This document shows positions 1-8,594 of a stretch of DNA of 38,549 nt, in pieces. Source of the stretch: CAZBBC01 sp964489835 (lineage in GTDB: Bacteria > Calditrichota > Calditrichia > JAJRVZ01); contig CAZBBC010000027.1 in NCBI GenBank assembly GCA_964489835.1, positions 1 through 38,549 of the forward strand, given 5' to 3'. Position numbers and translations under genes: made by a program. Every line of letters begins with the position of its first letter. Positions within the stretch are counted from its first letter, which is position 1. The notes beneath the pieces are model-generated. The model saw only the letters and a program-made list of their open reading frames with translations. It was not told where the DNA came from and did not search any database.

Positions 1-142
1 TATATTATTAATTACAACCATCAGCAAACTGTGAATCAGGTTTAACTATATTTATTCATCATTATCGAATATATAAAGATATTTTATACAATAATATTCC
101 AATTTTTTATTAATTTGATCAATTCCTGACACAACACAGTGA

Positions 143-245
143 AAATAACAAATAATAAATACTAAATAACAGAAAAATTCTAAATTACAATTTTACAAAT
201 TCAGTATATTACTCTTTGGTCATTAGAACTTTGAAAGTTGAATAT
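143..245. repeat. Degenerate 7-bp repeat cassette (AAATAAC type)
   Basis: Four consecutive heptads, AAATAAC, AAATAAT, AAATACT and AAATAAC, occupy 143-170. They are followed by a TTTGGTCATTAGAACTTTG-like stretch up to about 245. The same succession (AAATAAC heptads, then ACAATTTT, then a GGAACTTTGGAA-like tract) recurs at 5264-5395, so this is a dispersed family. The rest of 1-260 is AT-rich, and I see no gene or clear promoter in it. Confidence 0.6.
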
Positions 246-260
246 TATGAGGACAGATCT

Positions 261-1190
261 ATGTTTAAACCACTTCGCTCGAACGCCACTATCGGTATTA
301 TTTCTCCTGCCTGGATCCCGGATACAGATTGTCTGGCTGCGGGCATCAGATATCTGCAAGACAGGGGCTATAAAATTAAAAGAGGTAAGCATCTGGGTAG
401 AATCTATGGGTATTTTGCAGGAAGTGATACGGAACGGTTGTCGGATCTGCATGATATGTATAATGATCCGGCGGTGGAGATGATCCTGTGTGCACGCGGC
501 GGATGGGGTGGCCTTCGACTGGTGGATAAAGTTGACTATGATTTAATTATGAATAACAAAAAACCTCTGGTAGGCTATAGCGATATAACAACTCTACAAT
601 TGGCCATCTGGGTCAGGACAATGATACCGTCATTTTCAGGGCCAATGGCAGGAGTAGAGATGGGCAAAAGTCTCCTTCCCTTTACGGAACAACATTTCTG
701 GAACCAGATGGAAAACAACTCGTCCGACTATAAATTTTTATTTGGTGATACAAATGCGTCTGTTATGGTTCCCGGAATGGCCAAAGGTGTTCTGTTAGGC
801 GGCTGTTTATCTTTGGTATGCCATTTACTGGGAACGAATTATTCTCCCGATTATCAGGGATCTATTTTATTTTTGGAGGATGTGGGAGAAAAACCATACA
901 AAATCGACCGCTATCTGGCCCATTTGAAGCAAGCCGGTGTATTTGAACAGATAAACGGGCTAATCTTAGGGGATTTTATCGATTGTAATCCGGAGGAGAA
1001 CGAACCTTCTTTTACAGTCACCGAGATTCTCCAATCATATTTTGCAGATGCATTGTATCCGGTTCTGTTAAATTTTCCCTATGGACATGGGGTGTTAAAA
1101 TTTACAATGCCGATTGGTGTGCATACCCGTCTGGATACCACTCAAAAAGAAATATGTTTTGCTAATCCATTTCATGTGAGGACGGTTTAA
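261..1190 (+). CDS. LD-carboxypeptidase, peptidase family S66
   Basis: Serine peptidase of 309 aa. S66 enzymes trim the terminal D-alanine from murein tetrapeptides during cell-wall recycling; some relatives (MccF type) hydrolyse microcin-like amides instead. The family landmarks are visible: IGIISPA near the N-terminus, LCARGGWGG, the nucleophile serine in LVGYSDITT (Ser107), the glutamate in LFLEDVGEK (Glu206) and the histidine in FPYGHG (His276), which together form the Ser-Glu-His triad. There is no signal peptide, so the protein is probably cytoplasmic. I place the start at ATG 261 because GAGG lies 8 bases upstream and the S66 fold begins right there; an in-frame upstream start at 216 would only add an unconserved tail. 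The gene stands alone, with repeats on both sides. Which substrate it uses cannot be read from the sequence. Confidence 0.85.
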   Translation: MFKPLRSNATIGIISPAWIPDTDCLAAGIRYLQDRGYKIKRGKHLGRIYGYFAGSDTERLSDLHDMYNDPAVEMILCARGGWGGLRLVDKVDYDLIMNNKKPLVGYSDITTLQLAIWVRTMIPSFSGPMAGVEMGKSLLPFTEQHFWNQMENNSSDYKFLFGDTNASVMVPGMAKGVLLGGCLSLVCHLLGTNYSPDYQGSILFLEDVGEKPYKIDRYLAHLKQAGVFEQINGLILGDFIDCNPEENEPSFTVTEILQSYFADALYPVLLNFPYGHGVLKFTMPIGVHTRLDTTQKEICFANPFHVRTV

Positions 1191-1267
1191 CAGATGATAA
1201 GCGGAATTACAGGTGAACAGATGTTCAAAATATCCATACGTTTCCCTTCAATCATTTAGCCTAATCA

Positions 1268-1320
1268 ATTCATACCGCAGCATATTGCTGCAATCAAAAA
1301 AAGAATTTGTCCACGGATTT
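1268..1320 (+). repeat. GCAGC-palindrome dispersed repeat, copy 1
   Basis: A 53-bp unit runs from ATTCATACCGCAGC through GCTGCAATC to GTCCACGGATT. It holds a short palindrome (GCAGC-atatt-GCTGC). It is almost identical, in reverse orientation, to 29711-29763, and a diverged copy begins at 33600. Together with 1331-1451 it fills most of the 407-bp gap before purN. The remainder of the gap (1452-1597) is AT-rich and holds no gene. Confidence 0.75.
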
Positions 1321-1330
1321 ACACGGATTA

Positions 1331-1451
1331 CTTAACCGCAAGGACGCAAAGGATCCGCAAAGCACGCAAGGATTTTTATTATTTTTAAAAATTTTATTTA
1401 ATTTTTGCGATCCTTGCGCTTTCTTAGCGTCTTTGCGGTAAAAAAATTAAA
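1331..1451. repeat. MITE-like inverted-repeat element (CGCAAAG type)
   Basis: The left arm, about 1331-1372, is built from ACGCAAAGG / CCGCAAAGC / ACGCAAGG units. The right arm, about 1409-1451, is its imperfect reverse complement (ATCCTTGCGC, TTAGCGTCTTTGCGG). Between them lies a pure A/T centre of some 35 bp. There is no coding capacity. The arm motifs resemble those at 9815-9840, 12806-12960 and 13861-14012, which suggests a family of non-autonomous elements. Confidence 0.65.
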
Positions 1452-1597
1452 CACTTTAGATAGAATTATTGCTATAATAACAAAGTTCTTGGCTACAATA
1501 GCATAGCACAGCCAGAGGCTATAAAAAAAATTGGGCTGTTCTGTATTGAATGGTTGTATAAATTTAATTAAATTAGTAGCTTAAATAGTGGATAGAG

Positions 1598-2230
1598 ATG
1601 AATGAAAAACGGTTAGCCGTACTTGCTTCCGGACGCGGTAGTAATTTTAGAGCGATTCTGGATAAGATCAATGAAGGATATATATCTGCTACTGTTGGGA
1701 TAGTTATCACGAATATTCCAACGGCCGGTGTGATAGAAATAGCAGAAGCCGCTGGAATTCCGGTTAAAATCATCACACCGAAAAATTTCCCGGATAGTCA
1801 ATCATATAATGATGAAATACTGAAAACACTGACAGATAACAGGATTGACTATATCATTCTCGCCGGTTATTTGAAAATGATTGGCCGGCAGATAGTCAAC
1901 CGCTATAGCAATAAGATCATTAATATCCATCCGGCATTATTACCTTCATTTGGCGGCAAAGGAATGTATGGGCACCATGTTCACGATGCTGTTTATGAAC
2001 GTGGTGTCAAGGTGAGCGGTGCAACGGTGCACCTGGTTAATAATGAATATGATGCCGGGCCTATCGTTTTACAAAAGGCCATTTCTATAGAAAATGCGCA
2101 GAATGCAGAAGAGATAGCACAATGTGTACTTAAAATTGAACATGAAATTTTCCCGCAGGCAGTAAAACTTCTTGTGGAAGATCAGTTGGAAGTTGATAAA
2201 TTGCGAGTGTACATTAAAGGAGAAGAATGA
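1598..2230 (+). CDS. purN: Phosphoribosylglycinamide formyltransferase (GAR transformylase)
   Basis: Transfers the formyl group of 10-formyltetrahydrofolate to GAR, the third step of de novo purine synthesis, in the cytosol. The 210-aa protein has the family order: LASGRGSNF at the phosphate-binding N-terminus, the catalytic Asn-His pair in INIHPALLPSFGG, GMYGHHVH, and the catalytic aspartate in NEYDAGPIV. Length is normal for the family (about 190-220). The stop is followed after one base by the purH start, and the purH Shine-Dalgarno lies inside the last purN codons, so the two are surely co-transcribed. The ribosome-binding site of purN itself is weak. Confidence 0.95.
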   Translation: MNEKRLAVLASGRGSNFRAILDKINEGYISATVGIVITNIPTAGVIEIAEAAGIPVKIITPKNFPDSQSYNDEILKTLTDNRIDYIILAGYLKMIGRQIVNRYSNKIINIHPALLPSFGGKGMYGHHVHDAVYERGVKVSGATVHLVNNEYDAGPIVLQKAISIENAQNAEEIAQCVLKIEHEIFPQAVKLLVEDQLEVDKLRVYIKGEE

Positions 2231-2231
2231 A

Positions 2232-3782
2232 GTGGAGACGATTAAAAGGGCGATTATCAGTGTTTACGATAAAACGGGGATTGAAGCGCTGGCCCGATTT
2301 CTAAATGACAGAGGGGTTCGGATCATTTCATCGGGGGGTACACGTAAAGTACTCGAGAAGGCGGGGATTAAAACCCAACAGATCTCGGATATCACCGGTT
2401 TCCCGGAAATACTGGATGGCCGCGTAAAAACGCTGCATCCGGTTATTTTTTCCGGAATTCTGGCTAAACGCAGTGAGAACCATTTAAAACAACTTTCGGA
2501 TCAGAATATAGATCCTGTTGATTTGGTGATTGTGAATTTATATCCCTTCGCAGAAACCGTTGCCCGAAAAAATTGCAGTCTGGAAGAAGCGGTTGAGAAT
2601 ATTGACATCGGTGGCCCTTCATTAATCCGTGCAGCGGCCAAAAATTACAACTGGACCACCGTGATTACCTCCCCCGATCAGTATGATGATCTGATGACAG
2701 AAATTGAGCAGAATAATTCCGGAACTTCCTTGTCTTTTCGCCAGCGTTGTGCCGTGCGTGCTTTTGAGCATACCGCACGTTATAATGCCTTGATTGCTGA
2801 TTATTTAAAAAATAAAGGGGACAGTGCCGAAGAATTTTCTGAGGAATTTACTCTGGCCGGTAGAAAAATCAGTGATCTACGCTATGGAGAAAATCCGCAC
2901 CAGAAAGCTGCCTATTACAGTTTTTCAGGTAATAATCCCCTGAGTAATTTCAAACAACTGCACGGGAAGGAGCTCTCATACAATAACCTAATTGACCTGG
3001 ACGCCGCACTTTCAATGGTCAAAGAGTTTGATGAAAATTTTGTAGTGATTATAAAACATACCAATCCTTGCGGGGCAGCGCGGGGTGAAACGCTTGCAGA
3101 GGCGTATAACCTGGCTTTGGGTACTGATTCTCTATCCGCTTATGGAGGGATCGCCGGTTTGACCGGGACAGTAGACAAGGATCTGGCCGAAAAAATGTCA
3201 GAACATTTTTTTGAATGCATCCTGGCCCCGGGTTTTTCCGAAGAAGCCTTGTCTGTATTAACCAAAAAAAAGAATCTGCGTCTGATCAGTTTTAGTCCCG
3301 ATAAGAGTGATAACTTTAAGTACCAGGTACGTACGATCAGCGGAGGACTTCTATTGCAGAGTAAAGACCAGGTCAATCTTGATATCCGTCAGACAAAAGT
3401 GGCCACAAAGCGGCCGCCCTCCGAAGCAGAATGGAATGGGCTGGCATTTGCCTGGAAGCTGGTGAAACATGTACACTCAAACGCAATCATATATACAACG
3501 GATAGACAATTGACCGGTGTAGGCGCCGGACAGATGTCCCGTGTAGATGCTGCCGAACTGGCAGTGAAGAAAGCAGAGCAGGCCGGGCATTCCACGCAGC
3601 AGACGGTGTGTGCTTCTGACGCTTATTTTCCATTCAAGGACGGGATTGAAGCTCTGGCAGAGGCAGGGATAACCGCGGTGATTCAGCCGGGAGGTTCGAT
3701 CAGGGATGCGGAAGTAATCGAAACAGCAGATGAGCATGATCTGGCAATGGTGTTGACAGGTATGCGGCATTTTAAACATTAA
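2232..3782 (+). CDS. purH: Bifunctional AICAR transformylase / IMP cyclohydrolase
   Basis: Catalyses the last two steps to IMP. The N-terminal IMP cyclohydrolase (MGS-like) domain shows SVYDKTGIEAL, ISSGGTRKVL, GRVKTLHP, NLYPF and IDIGGPSLIRAAAKN. The AICAR transformylase part shows DLRYGENPHQKAAYY, ELSYNNLIDLDAA, IIKHTNPCGAA and the C-terminal SDAYFPFKDG / AVIQPGGSIRD. I take GTG 2232 as the start (516 aa): AGGAGA sits 8 bases upstream and the reading begins VETIKRAIISVYDKTG, the usual PurH N-terminus. An earlier in-frame ATG at 2172 lies inside purN and would add an unconserved tail. One base separates it from purN. mreB follows after 26 bp, so purNH and the mre genes may share a transcript. 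Confidence 0.96.
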   Translation: METIKRAIISVYDKTGIEALARFLNDRGVRIISSGGTRKVLEKAGIKTQQISDITGFPEILDGRVKTLHPVIFSGILAKRSENHLKQLSDQNIDPVDLVIVNLYPFAETVARKNCSLEEAVENIDIGGPSLIRAAAKNYNWTTVITSPDQYDDLMTEIEQNNSGTSLSFRQRCAVRAFEHTARYNALIADYLKNKGDSAEEFSEEFTLAGRKISDLRYGENPHQKAAYYSFSGNNPLSNFKQLHGKELSYNNLIDLDAALSMVKEFDENFVVIIKHTNPCGAARGETLAEAYNLALGTDSLSAYGGIAGLTGTVDKDLAEKMSEHFFECILAPGFSEEALSVLTKKKNLRLISFSPDKSDNFKYQVRTISGGLLLQSKDQVNLDIRQTKVATKRPPSEAEWNGLAFAWKLVKHVHSNAIIYTTDRQLTGVGAGQMSRVDAAELAVKKAEQAGHSTQQTVCASDAYFPFKDGIEALAEAGITAVIQPGGSIRDAEVIETADEHDLAMVLTGMRHFKH

Positions 3783-3808
3783 ATCGAAAAATTATTGGGG
3801 ATTTGCAT

Positions 3809-4840
3809 ATGGCATTTAAGTTTTTAAACCTACTGTCAACGGACCTTGGGATCGATCTGGGGACAGCGAATTCGCTCATTCATGTCAGAGGTAAAGGAAT
3901 CGTTGTTGATGAACCTTCAATTATTGCACTGGATGATGAGTCAGGTAAGGTTGTAGCGATTGGTAATGAAGCGCGCGAAATGCTGGGTCGTACACACAGA
4001 GATATCATCACCATTCGGCCTTTAAAAGACGGTGTGATTGCGGATTTTGAGGCGACAGAAATTATGATGCGGGAATTAATACGAAAAGCGAATATTAATC
4101 GGATGCTGATTGGTAAAATAGTCGTTGATGTACCCTCGGGTATCACAGAAGTGGAAAAACGGGCTGTCAGGGATTCTGCAGAGAGAGCAGGGGCCCGTGA
4201 AGTTCATCTGGTGGCGGAAGCCATGGCAGCAGCCATTGGGGTGGGTCTTGACATCAGTCAACCGATAGGAAACATGATTGTTGATATTGGTGGCGGAACC
4301 TCGGAAATAGCGGTTATTTCACTTAACGGAATTGTTCATCATTCTTCGATTCGGGTAGGTGGGGATGAAATGAACCAGGCCATTATGCAGTATTTTAAGA
4401 AAAATTACAATCTGTTGATCGGTGAAAAGACAGCGGAGCAGATAAAATGCACGATCGGTTCTGCGACACCACTGGCCGAGGAAATCCGGACAGAAGTTAA
4501 AGGCAGAGATCTGGTGGATGGTATACCAAAAACAATTGAAATCAGTTCTGTAGAAATAAGGGAAGCACTTGATGAAGCGATTGAAACGATAATTGAAGCA
4601 GTCAAAGTGGCGCTGGAACAAACCCCGCCGGAGCTGGCTTCCGATATTCTTGATCGTGGTATTGTTCTGACCGGTGGCGGTGCATTACTAAAGAATTTGG
4701 ATGAACGCATGCGGGAAGATACATCTTTACCCATACATATTGCTGAGGATCCGCTTACCTGTGTTGTCCGTGGGTGTGGGATCATATTAGATGATTTTGA
4801 GCGTTACGAAAAAGTTCTTTTAAAACAACGACGCATGTAG
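3809..4840 (+). CDS. mreB: Rod shape-determining actin homologue MreB
   Basis: Bacterial actin that forms membrane-attached filaments and guides the elongation-specific cell-wall machinery. The 343-aa sequence has the ATPase phosphate loops: LGIDLGTANSLIHV (phosphate 1), MIVDIGGGTSEIAVIS (phosphate 2) and the adenosine motif IVLTGGGALLKNLDERM. VVDVPSGITEVEKRAV is also typical of MreB. The start is ATG 3809, with GGGG about 8 bases upstream; a TTG two codons earlier is less likely. Downstream, mreC, mreD, mrdA and rodA follow in the standard order. mreB is separated from mreC by 605 bp of tandem heptads, a scaffold gap and other repeats, which is unusual for this operon. Confidence 0.97.
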   Translation: MAFKFLNLLSTDLGIDLGTANSLIHVRGKGIVVDEPSIIALDDESGKVVAIGNEAREMLGRTHRDIITIRPLKDGVIADFEATEIMMRELIRKANINRMLIGKIVVDVPSGITEVEKRAVRDSAERAGAREVHLVAEAMAAAIGVGLDISQPIGNMIVDIGGGTSEIAVISLNGIVHHSSIRVGGDEMNQAIMQYFKKNYNLLIGEKTAEQIKCTIGSATPLAEEIRTEVKGRDLVDGIPKTIEISSVEIREALDEAIETIIEAVKVALEQTPPELASDILDRGIVLTGGGALLKNLDERMREDTSLPIHIAEDPLTCVVRGCGIILDDFERYEKVLLKQRRM

Positions 4841-4875
4841 CAGGGGGGAATACTTTATATCAGTCCAGGGAGTAC

Positions 4876-5192
4876 AGGTATAAGGTATAAGGGAATAAGG
4901 TATAAAGGTATAAGGGAATAAGGTATAAAGGTATAANNNNNNNNNNNNNNNNNNNNNNNNNNNNNNNNNNNNNNNNNNNNNNNNNNNNNNNNNNNNNNNN
5001 NNNNNNNNNNNNNNNNNNNNNNNNNNNNNNNNNNNNAAGGTATAAGGGAATAAGGTATAAAGGTATAAGGGAATAAGGTATAAAGGTATAAAGTATAAAG
5101 GTATAAGGTATAAGGGAATAAGGTATAAAGGTATAAGGTATAAAGGTATAAGGTATAAGGTATAAAGGTCTAAGGCATAGGGGAATAAGGTA
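4876..5192. repeat. Tandem array of GGTATAA-type units, interrupted by a scaffold gap
   Basis: Units of 7 and 8 bp (AGGTATA, AAGGTATA, AGGGAATA) follow each other. Left of the gap and just after it they form a 23-bp higher-order period (AGGGAATA-AGGTATA-AAGGTATA); towards 5190 the pattern decays to AGGTATA repeats. The assembly breaks within the array (N at 4937-5036), so the true length is unknown and probably longer. A short tract of the same unit occurs at 28464-28490. The array lies between mreB and mreC, inside what is normally one operon. Confidence 0.9.
4937..5036. other. Scaffold gap (100 N)
   Basis: Exactly 100 N within the GGTATAA tandem array. A round 100 is a conventional placeholder, so neither the missing length nor the number of repeat units can be inferred. 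Confidence 0.98.
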
Positions 5193-5208
5193 TAGGGTGA
5201 TCATAGGG

Positions 5209-5395
5209 GCGGGTCTACGTACGCGGCAGGCAGGGATCGCCGGGGCGATTAGCAAAGTTTTAAAAATAACAAATAACAAATCTCAACTATCAAATAATTT
5301 CCAAATCACAATTTTGAAAATCCAGTCAAATAATATTGAATCATTGGAACTTTGGAAATTGACTATTATTTGTTATTTGTATATTGTCATTTGAA
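5209..5395. repeat. GC-rich module followed by AAATAAC/GTTATTT heptad cassette
   Basis: 5209-5243 is a GC-rich patch (GCGGGTCTACGTACGCGGC, AGGCAGGGATCGCC) in otherwise AT-rich DNA, resembling the modules at 26145, 31413 and 33678. From 5264 to 5298 come five 7-bp units of AAATAAC type. From about 5350 to 5395 the complementary type (ATTATTT, GTTATTT, GTATATT, GTCATTT) appears, so the cassette can fold on itself. A small palindrome-like GCAGCCTTGGGCTGC follows at 5404-5418, just ahead of mreC. Confidence 0.6.
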
Positions 5396-5445
5396 TTTTG
5401 TATGCAGCCTTGGGCTGCGTTATAAATAGATCAGGCTAATAAATT

Positions 5446-6246
5446 GTGTTAAAATTATTAAACTATATTATTGAAATCCGTGATGCCTTTGTTCTGGTGA
5501 TCTGTATTCTACTTTCTCTCCTTCTGATGATAACCACCGACAAAGATCCGGGGGGATCTTTTAGGGGAATTGCTATGGATGCCCTTGGTGGTGTTGGTCA
5601 GTATGTTTACCGGGTCCAATCTTATTTTGATCTGACTGATGAGAATACAGTTTTACGGAGGGAAAACACAGATCTGGCTGTTAAAAATATGCAGCTTCAG
5701 GATGCATTGTTGGAGAATATCCGTCTGAGGAAATTGCTCGGATTCCGTGAAAAAACACAAATGCATTTGACCACAGCAGAAGTAATCGGCCAGAATCCGC
5801 ATAGTATTGTGAATGGATTGTTATTAAATGCCGGTTCGGAGACAGGGATCAGGAAGTCAGCTGCGGTTCTGACGGCTGATGGTCTGGTTGGAAAAGTAAT
5901 TGATGTTGACGAAGATCATTCGATCTGTCAGATACTTTTTGATCCAACTAGCCGGGTCAGCGCAAAAATACAGCGGAATCGGGAATTCGGCATTATCGCC
6001 TGGGACGGTGCCACTCAGTTAAAATTACTCTATATAGCAAAAACCATAAAGGTCTACATTGGTGATGTTATAGTAACCTCAGGAATGAGTCAGATCTTTC
6101 CGGAGAATATCAAAATTGGTATTGTCGTTAATGTTTCTCTAGAAAATGAAGGCATGTTTCAGGAGATACAGGTTAATCCTTCCGTCAATTTTAACCGCCT
6201 GGAAGAAGTGCAGGTTCAGATAGAAAAGGCAGAAAATGCGTCGTGA
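5446..6246 (+). CDS. mreC: Rod shape-determining protein MreC
   Basis: Bitopic inner-membrane protein that links MreB to PBP2 and stimulates the elongasome from the periplasm. The 266-aa protein has one transmembrane helix (about residues 14-30), a coiled coil rich in Glu/Asn/Leu (about 60-95, including TVLRRENTDLAVKN) and the beta-rich periplasmic domain with GLLLNAGSETGIRKSAAV, GLVGKVIDV and IAKTIKVYIGDVIVTSG. The start is GTG 5446; the ribosome-binding site is weak (AGG about 10 bases upstream). The end overlaps mreD by 11 bases, so translation of the two is coupled. Confidence 0.95.
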   Translation: MLKLLNYIIEIRDAFVLVICILLSLLLMITTDKDPGGSFRGIAMDALGGVGQYVYRVQSYFDLTDENTVLRRENTDLAVKNMQLQDALLENIRLRKLLGFREKTQMHLTTAEVIGQNPHSIVNGLLLNAGSETGIRKSAAVLTADGLVGKVIDVDEDHSICQILFDPTSRVSAKIQRNREFGIIAWDGATQLKLLYIAKTIKVYIGDVIVTSGMSQIFPENIKIGIVVNVSLENEGMFQEIQVNPSVNFNRLEEVQVQIEKAENAS

Positions 6247-6724
6247 AGGTCAAAACAGTATTATTTATATTATCAGTATAAGCCTGGCGTCTATCATCGC
6301 TCAGGCGTTCTTTGTACCAATCATAGAAGTCGGCGTATGGCGTCCGGACATCGTGCTACTGGCCATCCTGTACATTGGATACCGCTATGGCGTTGTCCCT
6401 GGCGTGCTCATTGGTTTTTTATTAGGTATTGTTCAGGATGCGATGAGTCCCCTGCCATTGGGAATTTCTTCATTCGCCAATACCCTGATGGGATTCACTG
6501 CCGGGCAGATTAGCCAGTTTAAACTGGCCTCCAATGCCCTTCTGTTAGCGGGCGTGATTTTGATTCTCCTCCATGGCTGTATCTTCTACTTTTTTTACCA
6601 CTTGCAAGCAGAAGTAACCTATGTTTATTTGTTATTAACACGCGTTTTTCCGAATACTCTTTACTCTTTCATGATCGGCCTGCTTCTTTCGTTTTTTATG
6701 AGATCTAATCTAAAGAGTATTTAG
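6236..6724 (+). CDS. mreD: Rod shape-determining protein MreD
   Basis: Small polytopic inner-membrane protein of the elongasome, 162 aa with about five hydrophobic segments. Family features are the early VGVWRPDIVLLAILYIGYRYG and the FLLGIVQDAMSPLPLGISSFA loop, where an Asp in the second or third segment is conserved. It overlaps the end of mreC by 11 bases and is followed by mrdA after only 3 bases, a tight translational arrangement. Its partners are MreC and PBP2; a catalytic role is not known for the family. Confidence 0.93.
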   Translation: MRREGQNSIIYIISISLASIIAQAFFVPIIEVGVWRPDIVLLAILYIGYRYGVVPGVLIGFLLGIVQDAMSPLPLGISSFANTLMGFTAGQISQFKLASNALLLAGVILILLHGCIFYFFYHLQAEVTYVYLLLTRVFPNTLYSFMIGLLLSFFMRSNLKSI

Positions 6725-6727
6725 ACA

Positions 6728-8587
6728 ATGAACGATCTAAGCAGACAGCAGCGAAAATCACGGCAACTGGTATCTACCTTTATCGTTCTTTTTTTATTTT
6801 TGATGCTATTTAGTGGATTCTTCAGGATACAGGTTGCCGGCAGGGACAAATATTACGAAATATCCGTGGATAATAGTGTCCGTCCGCTGACCCAATATCC
6901 GGTTCGTGGAACGATCCGTGATGTCAATGGTGAAATCCTGGTAGATGACAGGCCCTCCTTTTTTGTCGCCGTTATTCCCCGGCAAATGACTAAAAGTACA
7001 ATTGATTCACTGGCCTCGATCATTTCTGAAGAGCCTGAATATATTCGGGAAAAAATTAAAGGCCGCCACAGCTACCGGCCGGTTTTTATAAAAAAAGATC
7101 TGGACTATGCGGTGATCGCACAGTTGGAAGAACGTCGCCTGGATTTGCCCGGTGTCCTGGTGGAGGTGGAAAGTAAACGATACTACCCGGAGGGTGTCTA
7201 TTCCCCGCATATTTTTGGTTATGTTGGAGAAGTAGACAGGGATGAGGCTATTCGAAATAAAGATCTGGAGCCCGGTGAATTAATCGGAAAGAAAGGGTTG
7301 GAACGGAAATATGATACAAGTTTACGCGGTACGAAGGGTGTATACTTCTCGCGGGTTGATGCTGAAGGACGGGATCTGGGGATAATAAATCCAGATCGCA
7401 ATATTGATCCGATTCCCGGTATGGATTTGTATTTAACACTTGATTACGGTTTTCAGCAGTTCGCCGAATCTTTAATGGTTGATCGTCGCGGCGCGATTGC
7501 TGCCCTCGATCCGCGTAATGGAAAAGTTCTCTGTTTTGTTTCAAAACCTGACTATGATCCCCGGTTACTTTCCGGGAAAATTTCGGAACAAGTCTGGGCC
7601 ACATTACAGAGTGATACGGCACACCCTCTCTATAGCCGCGGGATACAGAGTGTTTACCCACCAGGTTCTACCTATAAATTAGTCGCCGCTATCGCTGCTC
7701 TCCAGGAAGGGATCATTACACCGAAGTGGACCGCTTATTGTCCGGGTTATTTTAAATTGGGGCGAAAGACAATTAAATGCTGGAATAGCAAGGGACATGG
7801 TAAAATCAGTTTGATGGAAGCTATCAAAGGTTCCTGTAATGTATTCTTTTATCAATTGGGTTTAAAAATAGGTCTGGATATCTGGTCAAAATATTCTCAA
7901 ATGTTTCTTTTTGGAGTCCGTACCGGTATTGATTTACCCGATGAAAGCCGCGGATTGGTTCCTACCCTTGATTATTATCTGAAAGCTTACGGACCCAATG
8001 GCTGGACAAGAGGGAATCTTGCTAATCTGGCCATCGGTCAGGGGGAGTTATTGACCACACCGCTCCAGATGGCCCGTTTTGCTATGACCCTGGCAAATAA
8101 AGGGGTGATTCACCGGCCCCACATTGCTAATTATCTGTATGATAAAGAAACCAAAAAACGGTTTTTTTTTCCTAAGGAGACGGATTATATCCACGGTGTT
8201 TCGGATGATGTTTACACACTTATCAGAGAAGGTATGCGTGACGTAGTTGCCAGGGGAACAGGATGGCGCGGTTCTGTGCCGGGAATTGAAGTCGCCGGAA
8301 AAACAGGTACGTCACAAAATCCGCACGGTGAGGATCATGCCTGGTTTATCGCTTTTGCACCCTATGAAGACCCGGTGATAGCCATTGCCGTAATCGTTGA
8401 GAATGGCGGAAGTGGTGGAGCCGTTGCTGCTCCGATTGCCAGTAAATGTATGGAAAAATTTTTCTACAACCGTCTCCTGCCCCGGGCCGTCGCGAAGAAA
8501 GATACCACACAAATGGATAGTCTGGAAAATATGCTTCCCATTGATCTTCAGGATGTCGACAGATTGAGGATCGGAGCGGAAAATTAG
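6728..8587 (+). CDS. mrdA: Penicillin-binding protein 2 (elongation-specific DD-transpeptidase)
   Basis: Cross-links peptidoglycan during side-wall growth as the class B partner of RodA. The protein has 619 aa. A transmembrane anchor (about 15-34) is followed by the pedestal domain with PVRGTIRDVNGEIL and RYYPEG. The transpeptidase domain carries the active-site motifs in the correct order: SxxK as STYK (Ser314, Lys317), SxN as SCN (Ser369) and KTG (Lys525) in VAGKTGTSQNP. No key residue is missing. It follows mreD by 3 bases and precedes rodA by 7. Beta-lactams such as mecillinam target this protein in other bacteria. Confidence 0.96.
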   Translation: MNDLSRQQRKSRQLVSTFIVLFLFLMLFSGFFRIQVAGRDKYYEISVDNSVRPLTQYPVRGTIRDVNGEILVDDRPSFFVAVIPRQMTKSTIDSLASIISEEPEYIREKIKGRHSYRPVFIKKDLDYAVIAQLEERRLDLPGVLVEVESKRYYPEGVYSPHIFGYVGEVDRDEAIRNKDLEPGELIGKKGLERKYDTSLRGTKGVYFSRVDAEGRDLGIINPDRNIDPIPGMDLYLTLDYGFQQFAESLMVDRRGAIAALDPRNGKVLCFVSKPDYDPRLLSGKISEQVWATLQSDTAHPLYSRGIQSVYPPGSTYKLVAAIAALQEGIITPKWTAYCPGYFKLGRKTIKCWNSKGHGKISLMEAIKGSCNVFFYQLGLKIGLDIWSKYSQMFLFGVRTGIDLPDESRGLVPTLDYYLKAYGPNGWTRGNLANLAIGQGELLTTPLQMARFAMTLANKGVIHRPHIANYLYDKETKKRFFFPKETDYIHGVSDDVYTLIREGMRDVVARGTGWRGSVPGIEVAGKTGTSQNPHGEDHAWFIAFAPYEDPVIAIAVIVENGGSGGAVAAPIASKCMEKFFYNRLLPRAVAKKDTTQMDSLENMLPIDLQDVDRLRIGAEN

Positions 8588-8594
8588 GAATTAC

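Noticed and set aside
4876..5192. Possible CRISPR array
   Set aside because: The units are 7-8 bp and directly adjacent, with no unique spacers and no cas genes anywhere in the window.
4860..5279. Reverse-strand reading frame of 139 aa through the GGTATAA array
   Set aside because: It is a low-complexity translation of the tandem repeat and of N; no ribosome-binding site and no protein-like sequence.
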